A stretch of 64,000 nt of DNA, from contig QAOA01000060.1 of assembly GCA_003255065.1 (NCBI GenBank), forward strand, positions 352,021 through 416,020, in the 5' to 3' direction. The notes beneath the pieces were generated by a model. It did no database searches. It saw only the letters and a list, made by a program, of their open reading frames with translations, and had not been told where the DNA came from. Positions within the stretch are counted from its first letter, which is position 1. Every line of letters begins with the position of its first letter. Shown in pieces: positions 48,801 through 60,800 of this stretch. The translations under genes were made by a program, and so were the position numbers. This DNA is from Cercis canadensis (Eukaryota > Streptophyta > Magnoliopsida > Fabales > Fabaceae).

Positions 48801-51800
48801 CCAGGGTTGGCCAGAATTTGATTATGGACCGAATCCAATTCAGAAGGCAGACCAGCAAGTGCAAGGACCATAAAGAATTTGCCACGAAGTGCCTCTTGTT
48901 GAGCGACATTAGTTGAGAATGACATCATCTCATTAAATTCTTGCTGAAGAGTCTCGATCTGCCCTAGATAAGTTTGCATATCCAGATCCTGTTTCTTAAG
49001 AGTTTTCATCTGAGAGACAACAGTATACAAACGATTTATATCGTTTGAGTAGAGTTTCTTGGCCTTCTGCCAAACCTCATAACAGGTACGATAAGGTCGG
49101 TATTAGCCAACAAGAGCACGATCAATAGATTGCCAGAGAACATTACAGAGATAAGCATTAGCCTGCTTCCACTTAGGCTGATCTTTCGCAGGGATGTCTT
49201 TAATTTGTTTTACTAAATGTTCCTCATGGCCCTGACCTAAAAACCACAACTCTACAGAGGCTGACCAAGTCATATAGTTGCCAGAGCCAGTTAATTTCTC
49301 AGCACATATAGTTGGAGTAGAAGAAAAATTAAGGAATGAATGGTGACCAAAAGTTTCCTTGTCTGAAGAAGCCATTTGGATATGTTACTAACATTTTACA
49401 AAGAAGAACAGACCTGTTATGATGCTGTCTAGGTTAGAAAACACCAAAGTGAGGGTAGGAAAAGGTCGGAAATACGCCGGAGGAGAGATCTAGAAAATTT
49501 CATGGCTATCGGAGTTGACACGCGCCTCCACGCGCGGAAGGAAGTGGCTGTGCGTGGGCGTCACGCGCAGAGAAGTTGGCGGCGCGTGTGGGCGTGTGAG
49601 GCATCGAATGGTGGCGGGTTTCCGGGGACAGACCGATTGGAGGGTGCTGAGGTTGACTGTGGGGTCAAAATTTTGAATCTCGAGTCCTACGGTGGCTGTA
49701 TAGAGACACAGCCACAAAACCCTAGTATAAGAACACTGTTGGAGTAAGAACACAGCAGGGAAGGAGGGAAAACACCGCTGGAAAAATTCACAGCGGGAAT
49801 GGAGAGGTTTTTCTCACTAAAATTGCTCTGATACTATGTGAGAATAGTGGAAAAGGTTGTGAGACTAGCTTCTCACATCTATTATTTATATTAACTGTAC
49901 AGCAATAACGGGCCTAATCATGGGCCCAATCATAAGCTAATTACAAGCCTAAAAATATGCTATAATAACTACAGTATTTACAGCTAATATTCTAACAGAA
50001 GGCTAAATGAAGAAGTTTACATGGACATACCACCTAGTTTTGAGGGGCAGAAAGGAAATGTGTGCAGACTAAAAAGGGCTCTTTATGGGCTAAAACAGTC
50101 TCCTAGAGCATGGTTCGAAAGGCTGACCTAAGTTGTGAAGAAAATAGGGTACAATTAGGGCCAAACAGATCACACTATGTTTTTCAAACACTCAATAGAC
50201 GGAAAAATCACCATCCTCATTGTCTATGTGGACGACATGGTTATAACCGGTAATGATTTAGGAGAAATTCAACTCTTGAAGAAATATCTCAGCATAACAT
50301 TTGAGCTAAAAGACCTAGGACCTCTAGAACATTTCCTAGGAATGGAGGTAGCTCGAAGTCACACCGGTATTTCCATATCACAGAAAAAATATGTGCTGGA
50401 TTTGTTACAAGAAACCGGTATGCTGGGCTGTAGACTAGCAGATACACCTATGGAACCTAATAAAAAACTAGGTGATGAGGATGAAGGCAGTGACATAGAC
50501 AAGGGAAAGTACCAGCGTCTTGTTGGTAGATTAATTTACCTCTCTCACACAAGGCCAGATATTGCATTTCCTGNGGATAACATTTGAGCTAAAAGACCTA
50601 GGACCTCTAGAATATTTCCTAGGAATGGAGGTAGCTCGAAGTCACACCGGTATTTCCATATCACAGAAAAAATATATGCTGGATTTGTTACAAGAAACCG
50701 GTATGCTGGGCTGTAGACTAGCAGATACACCTATGGAACCTAATAAAAAACTAGGTGATGAGGATGAAGGCAGTGACATAGACAAGGGAAAGTACCAGCG
50801 TCTTGTTGGTAGATTAATTTACCTCTCTCACACAAGGCCAGATATTGCATTTCCTGTAAGTGTAGTGAGCCAATTCATGCACTCTCCTAAAGAAGGGCAC
50901 TTGGAGGCAGTCTATAGAATTTTGAGATATTTGAAAGGGTCTCTTGGAAAGGGTATGTTTTTTAAAAGGGGAGGTCCAAGATGTGTTGAAATCTTCATTG
51001 ATGTAGATTAGGCAGGTTCTATAATTGATAGGCGCTCAACCTCAGGGTACTGCACTTACATGTGGGGCAACCTTGTAACTTGGAGAAGCAAGAAACAATC
51101 TGTGGTTGCTTGAAGTACTGCTGAGGCTGAATACAGGGCCTTGGCTCATGGTGTATGTGAAGGTATTTGGCTAAAACACATGTTAAGAGAGCTTCGGGTT
51201 CCTAGTTATATGCCTATAAAGCTCTATTGTGACAGCAAAACTGCTGTAAGTATTGCTCACAATCTTGTCCATCATGACAGAACTAAGCATGTGGAGATAG
51301 ATAGACACTTCATCAAAGAAAAGATTGACAATGATACCATTAATCTATGGTACCTGCCCACAGCACAACAAGTTGCAGATGTGCTTACCAAGAGTCTTCC
51401 TAAGCCTCGGTTTAATGCACTAACAAGCAAGCTGGGCATGATTAATATCTATGCCTCAGCTTGAGGGCGAGTGGTGAAATCCCAAAGGTTACGGGATTGA
51501 CAATCAATGAGAATTAGTGACTTTCCATAAATAGTTTATTTAATAGGATAGCTGTAAATCACTTAGAAGCTGTATTTATTTGTAATTCCCTAGATTAGAC
51601 TATTTCTGATTTTGAGGGATTGATTGGTTGTATCAAATTCCTATATATTCACAGCTCCTTCACCATTTAGGTAAGGAAGCCAATACAGAAATTCTACAAT
51701 ACTGTCGTATACATGTTCTCATTCATCTAACCTGATGATGTTCTTCCCACCTCTTTCAAACGATGCTTGGGAGATATTGGGTTTTTGTGAGGCTCTTATT

Positions 51801-54800
51801 GACCTCATTTCTTTTTTGGTTACTTTTGCAAATTTTTGTATATTCTTCCTACTACCTATTGGTTTAGTGTCCATTGGGATACAAATGATATACTTATTTT
51901 TTTGTTTGTGTAGGCTGGAAATATCATTGATGGGAAACTTGATGAGTCTCTAATTCTTGAGGTTCTTGCTGGTGGAGGAAAGGTTTGTGTCTATTGTAGC
52001 TTCTACTTTTTGTATTTTCTATCTCTGCCGAGATATTATGGTATAATACTTATTTTATATTCAGCAAGATATTATCACGTCATACTTTTGGCTTCGATAT
52101 TATATGATATTTCAGGCCATTCTGGGTTCTATTATCTTTTTAAATTTTCAATCTTTTGTGAAATCATAATGATAGAGAAACTTTTTAATTGGATTATTCT
52201 TTGGTTGACCTGGTGGTTATGCATATGAGCGTTGGATCTGTGTCAAAACAATTTTTTTTTTGTTTTTTGGTTCTTAAAATTGTTTTAAAAATGATTTCTT
52301 TCATTTTTCTTAGGTTTTGTTTTTAAAAACTGTTCTGGAATACTACTTCCTGAAATAAGTTTTGAAAACAGTTAACAAAAAATTGAAACAAAAAGGCCCT
52401 TAGCTCTTGCTTCTCTCTGTCTCTTTTTCCTTCTTCTTTTGGGTTGTTCAGTTAGGGATTCCCTACCTGAGCCAGTCCAAGCAAGCTCTTGCTCTACTAA
52501 CATAACCTTTCCATCTGAGTGGTAAACTTGGTATGCAACTGTTTTTATAATTTTTACCATATCACCACTGAAACTTGGCTGTTTTATTTTACAGGTGCAT
52601 GTGATTCTTGCAGATGGTGACCTGGCAGTCAAGATGAAACTGCATTCTTTGAAAATTAAGGATGAACTTCAGGGTCGTCTATCTGAGGCTCCACATTATT
52701 TAGCAGTTTCAGTGGTTAAGAATGAAACTTTATCCACTTGCTCTGGCTCATTTGATTCTCATGGGAAGGATATGCCTGTCGGATTTCCTGAGGATGATGA
52801 TAGTTTTAAGGATGCTTTGTCAGAATTTTTGTCTCAACCAGATGCAGGAAATTATTTGCAAAATATGGATTTGGATCAGGAACAACTAATGGGGGTTGAT
52901 GCTGAGGAATTTTATGAGGCAGAGGGAAGTGATAATTCCGATTTTGTATCTGTCATCTTTTCTACAAGGAGTTCAGGTTCACCTGATTATGATGGTATAG
53001 ACACACAGGTAACTTGAGGATTGCTAACATTAAAATTAGAGTTTCTGGTTTACTCTTATGGTGAGATGCTGCATTTACATTTCTGATTGATAATCTTCAG
53101 ATGAGTGTTCGCATGTCCAAGCTGGAATTCTTCTGTAATCGGCCCACTATTGTTGCGTTAATAAGTTTTGGCTTGGACTTAAGCTCTGTGAATTATACAA
53201 CAAATGATAGAGAGTCCACGGCAACTTCTGAGGAGAAATCTTGGGTGAAGAAGGAGAAGACTGATGAAAAAGGACGTGTTAGAGGGTTGTTGGGATTTGG
53301 TAAAGAACGCGTAGTATTTTATTTAAACATGAATGTTGATAGTGTAACTATGTTTCTTAACAAGGAGGATGGTTCTCAACTTGCTATGCTGGTTCAAGAA
53401 AGTTTCCTGTTAGATCTCAAGGTAAACGTATTCTTCTCATTAGCAGCTTTATACCCTCCTTTTTTGTTTATTTTTGGTTTCATCAATGTCCTATTTTTTA
53501 TCCATGTTGCTGAATTAGGATTTCCCATTTTGTTTTTTTTGTCAAAGGAGCAATGCACTGAGCATCTGCTTCCATTTGTATATCAGTCTCTGAAATTAAT
53601 TATTTTCTTGTCAAGGTTCACCCGAGTTCTCTTTCCATTGAGGGCACATTAGGCAATTTTAGACTTCGTGATACATCCCTCGAAGCAGATCACTCTTGGG
53701 CTTGGCTTTGTGACATACGTAATCCTGGTGTTGACTCCCTTATAAAGGTGTGTTATCTTTTCCTACAAGTCAACCTTTTGGAGAACCTTATGTGTATTAT
53801 TTTATTTTCTTTCAGTTGAACCTTTTACAGAAGCTTTACTATTCTAATTTCCTTTTTCAGTTCAAATTTAATTCTTACAGTGCTGATGATGAGGACTATG
53901 AAGGATATGACTACAGTTTGCATGGTCAACTTTCTGCTGTTCGCATAGTTTTTCTGTACAGATTTGTGCAGGAGGTANTATTTTATTTTCTTTCAGTTGA
54001 ACCTTGTGTGTATTATTTTATTTATTTCAGTTGTTTACAGAAGCTTTACTATTCTAATTTCCTTTTTCAGTTCAAATTTAATTCTTACAGTGCTGATGAT
54101 GAGGACTATGAAGGATATGACTACAGTTTGCATGGTCAACTTTCTGCTGTTCGCATAGTTTTTCTGTACAGATTTGTGCAGGAGGTATGTTTGAAAACAC
54201 AGGAAATATTTCGATTCAGCAATTAATTTTGGTATTGTTCTTTTTGGCATATTAAAGCTTCCCCCATTTCCCCGGCCACCAAAAAAAAAAAAAAACATGT
54301 TAAAGCAGTTCCTTGTCCTTTGTTTTGTATAGCATTAGAAGTTAATATGGCGCTTGTGTTTTCATATAGCATTTGGCTGACTCTTCATTTTATCTCTCCC
54401 CCCTCGTTTTCTTGTACTGATGATTGATGTTAGTTGAACCATTACTAAATTTGATAAGGATTTGCTTCTCCAGATAACGGTATACTTTATGGAACTGGCT
54501 TCCCCACATACTGAGGAAGCAATCGAACTTGTTGATAAAGTTGGAGGATTTGAATGGTTGATTCAGAAATATGAAATTGATGGAGCTACTGCACTGAAGC
54601 TAGATCTTGCACTTGACACTCCAACTATCATTGTTCCGAGGAATTCAACTAGCAAAGAGTTAGTAGATCTCAAAATCTGTTATTTCTAATTTTTAATGCA
54701 ATACCAATCTTACTGTTTTATATGCTCAGTTTGGATAATGGTATAGGGGCTTATTGTGAACTTCATGGCAGTGTGCAGTTTTGGTGTGTGAATTTTTTCT

Positions 54801-57800
54801 TTTCTTGATGCCGTTTACTTTCATTTATTTGTTGAGGAGGATTTTCTTTTATTTGTTTATGGGATACTTCTTCCTTTAGGAATTTCTCTAACACATATGC
54901 ATAAGGATTGGGCAGCCTTACTTCACTAATGTTTTTCCATTTCTTTATTGCTTTATTATTCTGTGTCTGCTAAGGAGGGTATCTTATCCCCCTTCTTTCT
55001 TGTACTTCTTACTTCCTTGTCTTAATGAAATTATTCTTTTATCAAAAAAGAAAGAATTTTTTTTTTTTTAAATAAAATAGAAGTGGTGGTTAGAAGGCAG
55101 TTGCGGCAAGGAATGTTTGTGATGGCTTTGACATTGTGATGCTGTGTACGCATGGTGGTAATGACAAAAAACAGCTTGGAGAATTTTGATTGATGGATCC
55201 AACTGGGTAGCGGGGGGACTACCATGGTGAATTTTGATGTATGGAGTAAGGATCGTTTGTATCCTACTTAATTCCTGTGAACATTTCAGAGGTTGCATCG
55301 GACCAAAAGTTCCTTGGAGAAATGCGTCAATAGAAGTTCTTTGCAATAATTGATGAGTTTTGCGTGTTGAATGATCACCAGATTAAATGATTCCCTTCCT
55401 AGTTTTCCCCATTGTATCAAATTATATCTTTTTCATTTTTTCAGTTTCCGTAGAGGCTGATTTCTGGCTGTTTATCAAATTTTGGGTTTATGCAGTTTTT
55501 CCAGTTGGTTGTCCCATGACTCATTGGCACAGAATAATGTTATAATATGCTTGCGATGTCTGCTTGGACAGCAGTTGTTAGATTGCATTTTAACAACAGA
55601 GAACTTGAGAAAGCAGAGTATGATAGTTGTGAGTTGGTGGTGTTAACATTGGAGAAATGGAATATTGGTTGATTGTTTGTTTATTCACTGGAGTTCTGAG
55701 ACTGTAAAGAGTTCCTGTATTCTTATTGTTTGGTGTTAACTATTAATTCGGTTATTCTGGCCTCTTAATGGACCTTATTACTCTTGGTTCTGCGAGGAAG
55801 CTGGTTTTCTGGAATACTAAGGTTTCTTGTGGAATATTTGGAAGGAATGTTGTTGGAGGAATCTTCAAGACTAGGAATTTTTAGGAAAGCTTTGAATAGG
55901 ACTTTCCCAACCTTTTCATAGTCGTTCATCATATGTTTTCTATGAGTGAATTGTGTATGACTAATTGGATGATTTGAATTTGATTTTTAAAAAAAAGAAC
56001 TTATAAGAAGTGAAGAGAGATGCATACAAGATGGAGATGGAGGCTTTTCTTTTTTAGGAAAAAAAAAAAAATATAACAAGCACTCTCTTCCTTTTATTTT
56101 CATTTTTTTTTATAAAAGAAATCCTTGTTTCAGTAATTGGTGGTGTGATTTGTTGTACACATGTGGTGTACTTGAACTATGCCCTCTTTCTAGCTTTTCT
56201 TTTAATGAATGTTATGTTAGAGTTTGAAGATTTATTGTTGGTAAGGGAGGAAAATTCTGAGTTTAGAGTAACAACTAGTGTAGGGCCCCCCATGCATGAC
56301 ACGGGGCATTTTTCTGTCTTCGCATTATATTACGGATTCAGGTGTTTAGCATAAACTGATAATTTCTTGAATAAATAGTTAATAATTTTATACTAGTTAA
56401 AATGTTAATTAATTAGTTTTTGCAGATGTGTGGATTAAAGAAGAGAGAGAGAGGGTAAAAGCAAAGAGTCTGATAGAAATTTAAAATTTAAAGAGAGAAT
56501 ATAGAATTAGAAAATCTAGGTTCAAAATTTTGAAGAGAGAGAGAATAAAGAATCAGAAAACCTAAGAATGGAAGTCTATTTGTGAAATTGCCACATCAGC
56601 TATAGTAGTCCAAGTAGTGGGTCCCAGGAACTCTATTAGTATTTTGGTATTGATGTCCTACTCTACTCCAAACAGGTGCAGAAACGATAACTTTGAAGTA
56701 AGTACAAACTGCCCCCTGACAGACTAATTTTTGCTTCTTAACATATCTATTATTGAAAGGGTAAGGAAAGAAGTACAAGTGCACTAGGCAGTACTAAGTG
56801 AAGTTTTCATCTATATGCGGGCAGAATCCAGTTCATATTTATTTAGGTTCCTGTCCACCATGGTCTTTCTTGCAGTCTTGTCTCTTCTCCCTCCTCATTT
56901 TCTCATGATATAAAGTGTGAATCCATGAAATACCGTTAAACTCATTCTGATTTTATTGATTTGCAGTTTCATTCAACTTGATCTAGGCCAGCTACAGATC
57001 AGAAATGAATTTAGTTGGCATGGTTGTCGAGAAAAGGATACTTCAGCTGTTCATATTGATCTTCTTCATGCTCAGGTACATATTTCATGTCAGATGGACA
57101 ATCACAATTAAAATCTTTGACATATTGCTGACTCCAAATAAATTCCAGATTCTGGGTATCAACATGTCTGTTGGAATTGATGGTTGCCTCGGAAAACCAA
57201 TGATACGGGAAGGTCAAGGACTTGATATATTTGTGCGTCGAAGCTTGAGGGATGTTTTCAGGAAGGTCCCAACATTTGCACTTGAAGTGAAGGTAACGAT
57301 GATTAGAGTTTTCTTCTGTTTCCATCAAAATTTGCAAAACAATTCCAAATTAAGGGACAGATTGAAAGAGTCAAGAAGGACCGAAAGAGATTCCAAATCA
57401 GAAGTTATATTATTCAAATTTTGGAGAAAATTGAATTTTCAATCGGGGAATTATGTGATGAAGAAAGATGACAGAGATGAAGGCTCTATAGATTGGAAGT
57501 CCCATGTCTGGAGATTCACCCAAAGTTTTCATGAGATCTTTTTTTTTTTTTTTTTTTTTTNTTTTTTTTCAAAAGGATACAGGTCCTCCTAAAACAAAGA
57601 AAAAACAGGCATCTCTTTTTGCATTTTGAGTTGCTTGGCTCATTAAAAATGTCAAAAGGCCAATTCCAAAGCTGCCAAGCAACCTGACAATGTAAGAAAA
57701 GATGATTATTTGTCTCAAAACTTTGATAACACATTACACAAACATTAACAGAGATTTTCTTATGAGGCCTACAAATCTGAAACAGATAATTATATGAGAA

Positions 57801-60800
57801 CAGTTACCCACCATTGCATCATGAGAAATAGAAAAAGGAGAAAGCAACATTAACAAGATATCAGAACAGTAAAATTCTTTGATGTGTTTAAATTTTTTGA
57901 AATGAAACCATCGAAACCCCATTTGCTGAGAGTCACAATGTTTTCCATGACAGCAATTACATTGTCTTAAAAGTTTTAAAGCCCATTATTGGATCGGTCC
58001 TGAACAGTTTAAGCTTTGAGGTTGCATGGTTCTTTCACATAGCATCATAGCTTTGTTAACCAAGTGGTCTAGAGTTTGATCCTTTCTGTCCTATATTTGT
58101 AATTGAAATTCTAGTTTAAAATAGTAGTTACTTTGGTATAAGATAGTTGTTTATCATGTTTAAAGCCTAGTGGGTTTCATGAGAGAAGGAAAATTGGAGT
58201 TATGAAAACTATGCTTAAGATCATATTTAGTGGCTTAAATTTTCAGGTCAAGTTCTTTTATATCGTAGTGGCAAAGGGAAACATTTCTGCTAGAAAATTG
58301 TTGTATTCCACTCCAACTAAAAACACCTCATTCTTCAGTAAATTCTTTGATCTCTTGAGCAGGTAGAATTATTGCATGGTATAATGTCTGATAAAGAATA
58401 TAAAGTAATTTTGGATTGCACGTACATGAACTTGTCTGAAGAACCAAGGCTTCCTCCAAGCTTTCGTGGTGGAAATTCCGGTTCAAAGGATACTATTCGG
58501 CTTCTGGTTGACAAGGTCAACATGAACAGTCAACTTTTGTTGTCACAGACAGTTACTATTGTGGCTGTTGTGGTAAATCATGCCTTGCTAGAGTTGTGTA
58601 ACGGTACTGATGAGGAGTCACCATTGGCTCATATTGCTGTGAGTATTTATGTTATAAACAGATGATATATATTGCTGTATATCCAGTTTCTAATTTCATT
58701 GTAATTATGCTTTCAGCATATTGATAACTTTGAAGTAAATGTAAAACTTTTGCCTTCTGCTTGATAATAGGCATCTGACAATTTCTATTGGCTAATTATA
58801 CTTCTGAATGATATATGCTTATCTTTCATTCCTATTCCTTTTTCTTGTGTGGCTTTTGCAGGTCGAAGGCCTTTGGGTTTCTTATCGTATGACTTCTTTA
58901 TCAGAAACAGACCTATATGTGACAATTCCCAAATTTTCCATACTAGATGTCCGCGCTGATACTAAACCTGAAATGCGTCTGATGCTTGGATCATCTACCG
59001 ATGCTTCCAAACAAGCAGTTACAGGAAAAGTTCCCTTCTCCATTAATAGGAGTAGCTTTAGGAGGACAAGCAGTGAAGCTGGAATTGACATTGATATGCC
59101 CATTTCGACAATGTTCTTGATGGACTACAGATGGCGGATGTTCTCCCAGTCATTTGTGGTTCGTGTGCAGCAACCTCGAGTTCTTGTTGTGCCAGATTTT
59201 CTTCTTGCTGTGGCTGAGTTTTTTGTGCCTGCTTTGGGAGCATTAACTGGAAGAGAGGAAACCATGGATCCAAAGAATGATCCTATCAGGAGAAACAATA
59301 GCATAGTGCTGAGGGAACCTGTTTACAAGCAGACAGATGACGTGGTTCACCTTTCCCCGTCTAAACAATTAGTGGCCGATTGTGTAGGCATCGATGAATA
59401 TACATATGATGGTTGTGGAAATGTTATCTGTTTAGATGTTGAAACAGATGCTAAGGAACTCCGCAGCATGAGGTTTCGGCCAATTATATTCATTGGACGC
59501 GGCAAGAGGTTACGATTTGTTAATGTGAAAATTGAGGTAGATATGCTTTCCTTTCATCTATAATTAGGTGACAGTTTTTCTATTTTTGATATACTGAATG
59601 TCATGGTTTTTTAAAATGTAGGATAGGGAGAGGATAGTTGTGTCAATCTAGAGGAATAAGATTTCATAAAGAATATAACTTGAAAGGCTGAAGGATATAA
59701 CTTCATAATAAATTCTATATTTCATTTACATGTTATTTACCCAGCACAGAATTGAGATATCATTAACTGTATCAGAACTATTAGAATATTCAATATTGGT
59801 TGACTGTGAATATTGTAGTTATTATAGCTTACATCTAGGCTTGTAATTAGGATGTGATTAGGCCCATGATTAGGGCTGTATTTATTGTACAGTTAATATA
59901 AATAATACCTGTGAGAAGCTAGTCTTACACACTTCAACCATTTCTCACAAGAACTTTCTAGTTTTGAACAAATAACATATGATGGAGGTGTAAAGGAGGG
60001 TTAGGGGGATGTATTCGAACTCACTGGGCACCTTTCTGAACCGTGCAATTGAATAATATCTAATATACACAAATATTTGGCATAAGAATATGTACCTTCT
60101 ACCTATTATAGTTGTTTTATTATTTGAATTGTAGACTGCTTTCGAAAAAAGGAGGTCCTAATTCAAATTTACAATCAAGCAAGGTTGTCTTTACTTTTTA
60201 ATGATGAGGAATCTGTGAGGGTAGTGGAGATTGATATATGCATGACTTTTGTTGCATGAGAGAAGTAAAGAATGTTTAGTATATTATTTCCCCAATATTG
60301 GAAACTTACGTTTTTTCTATTTATTTATTCAGAATGGTTCTCTTCTAAGGAAGTATACATACTTGAGTAATGATAGCTGCTACTCAGTCTCTATTGATGA
60401 TGGTGTTGACATAGTGCTGCTGGACAATTTGTTATCTAGTGACAAAAAGAGCCTAGATCACATGCGTGAATCAGCAGACACTTCAGGTTCTATTTATTCT
60501 GAGAGTGATTCAAATGGAATTCAAAGTTTCAGTTTTGAAACCCAGGTAGATGATCTTTGATATACCCATCAATTACAGATGCTGTGTGTGCACACTCAAC
60601 CAACACCACCCCCACCCCCCCCAAACACAGACAGAGACAGATAGATAGATAGATAGAGAAGAAAGAGAGTTAAAATATGCACAGTCAAGACATTACTTGT
60701 CTTTTATTGATCATATGTATTTCTTTGTGTGTTTGTGCTCTATTGCCTATCTAATGCCACAGTAGTATGCAAAATACCTTTTTCTAGCAATGTGATGTCA

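Larger units (their letters stand above)
44888..49997 (-). mobile_element. Copia element 3, nested inside element 2, young
   Basis: It lies on the minus strand. The LTRs are 49837-49997 (5') and 44888-45036 (3'). They show no substitutions and differ only by a 12-bp indel. The primer site at 49825-49836 reads tagtatcagagc, and a gagggggag purine tract abuts the 3' LTR at about 45037-45045. Gag, protease, integrase, RT and RNase H are all present in copia order. No target duplication is visible: the flanks are aaaac on the left and gaagg on the right. A 92-bp artefactual duplication with an N interrupts RT at 46042-46226. Confidence 0.93.
43838..51703 (+). mobile_element. Copia element 2 in VPS13 intron 24, internally deleted and hosting a nested element
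   Basis: A perfect 5-bp target duplication, atact, flanks it at 43838-43842 and 51699-51703. The LTRs are 43843-44072 and 51472-51698, and they differ at about nine bases plus one 3-bp indel (about 4%). After the 5' LTR comes a primer site variant, tgctatcagagc. gag lies at 44090-44880. Protease, integrase and the first part of RT are missing. From about 50000 RT resumes and RNase H runs to a stop near 51464. Element 3 (44888-49997, opposite strand) occupies the place of the missing part. It sits in the sense orientation of VPS13. Confidence 0.93.

Noticed and set aside
49502-49747. Plus-strand ORF of 81 codons and minus-strand ORF of 87 codons in the element 3 leader
   Set aside because: GC-rich composition removes stop codons on both strands. 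No domain is visible and the position is the untranslated leader.
50294-50856. Duplicated RT domain in copia element 2
   Set aside because: The copies flank a single N and are almost identical, so this is a join artefact rather than a domain duplication.
57005-57592. ORF of 195 codons over VPS13 exons 31-32
   Set aside because: It crosses an intron and an antisense LINE. Only 56967-57075 and 57149-57292 are coding.
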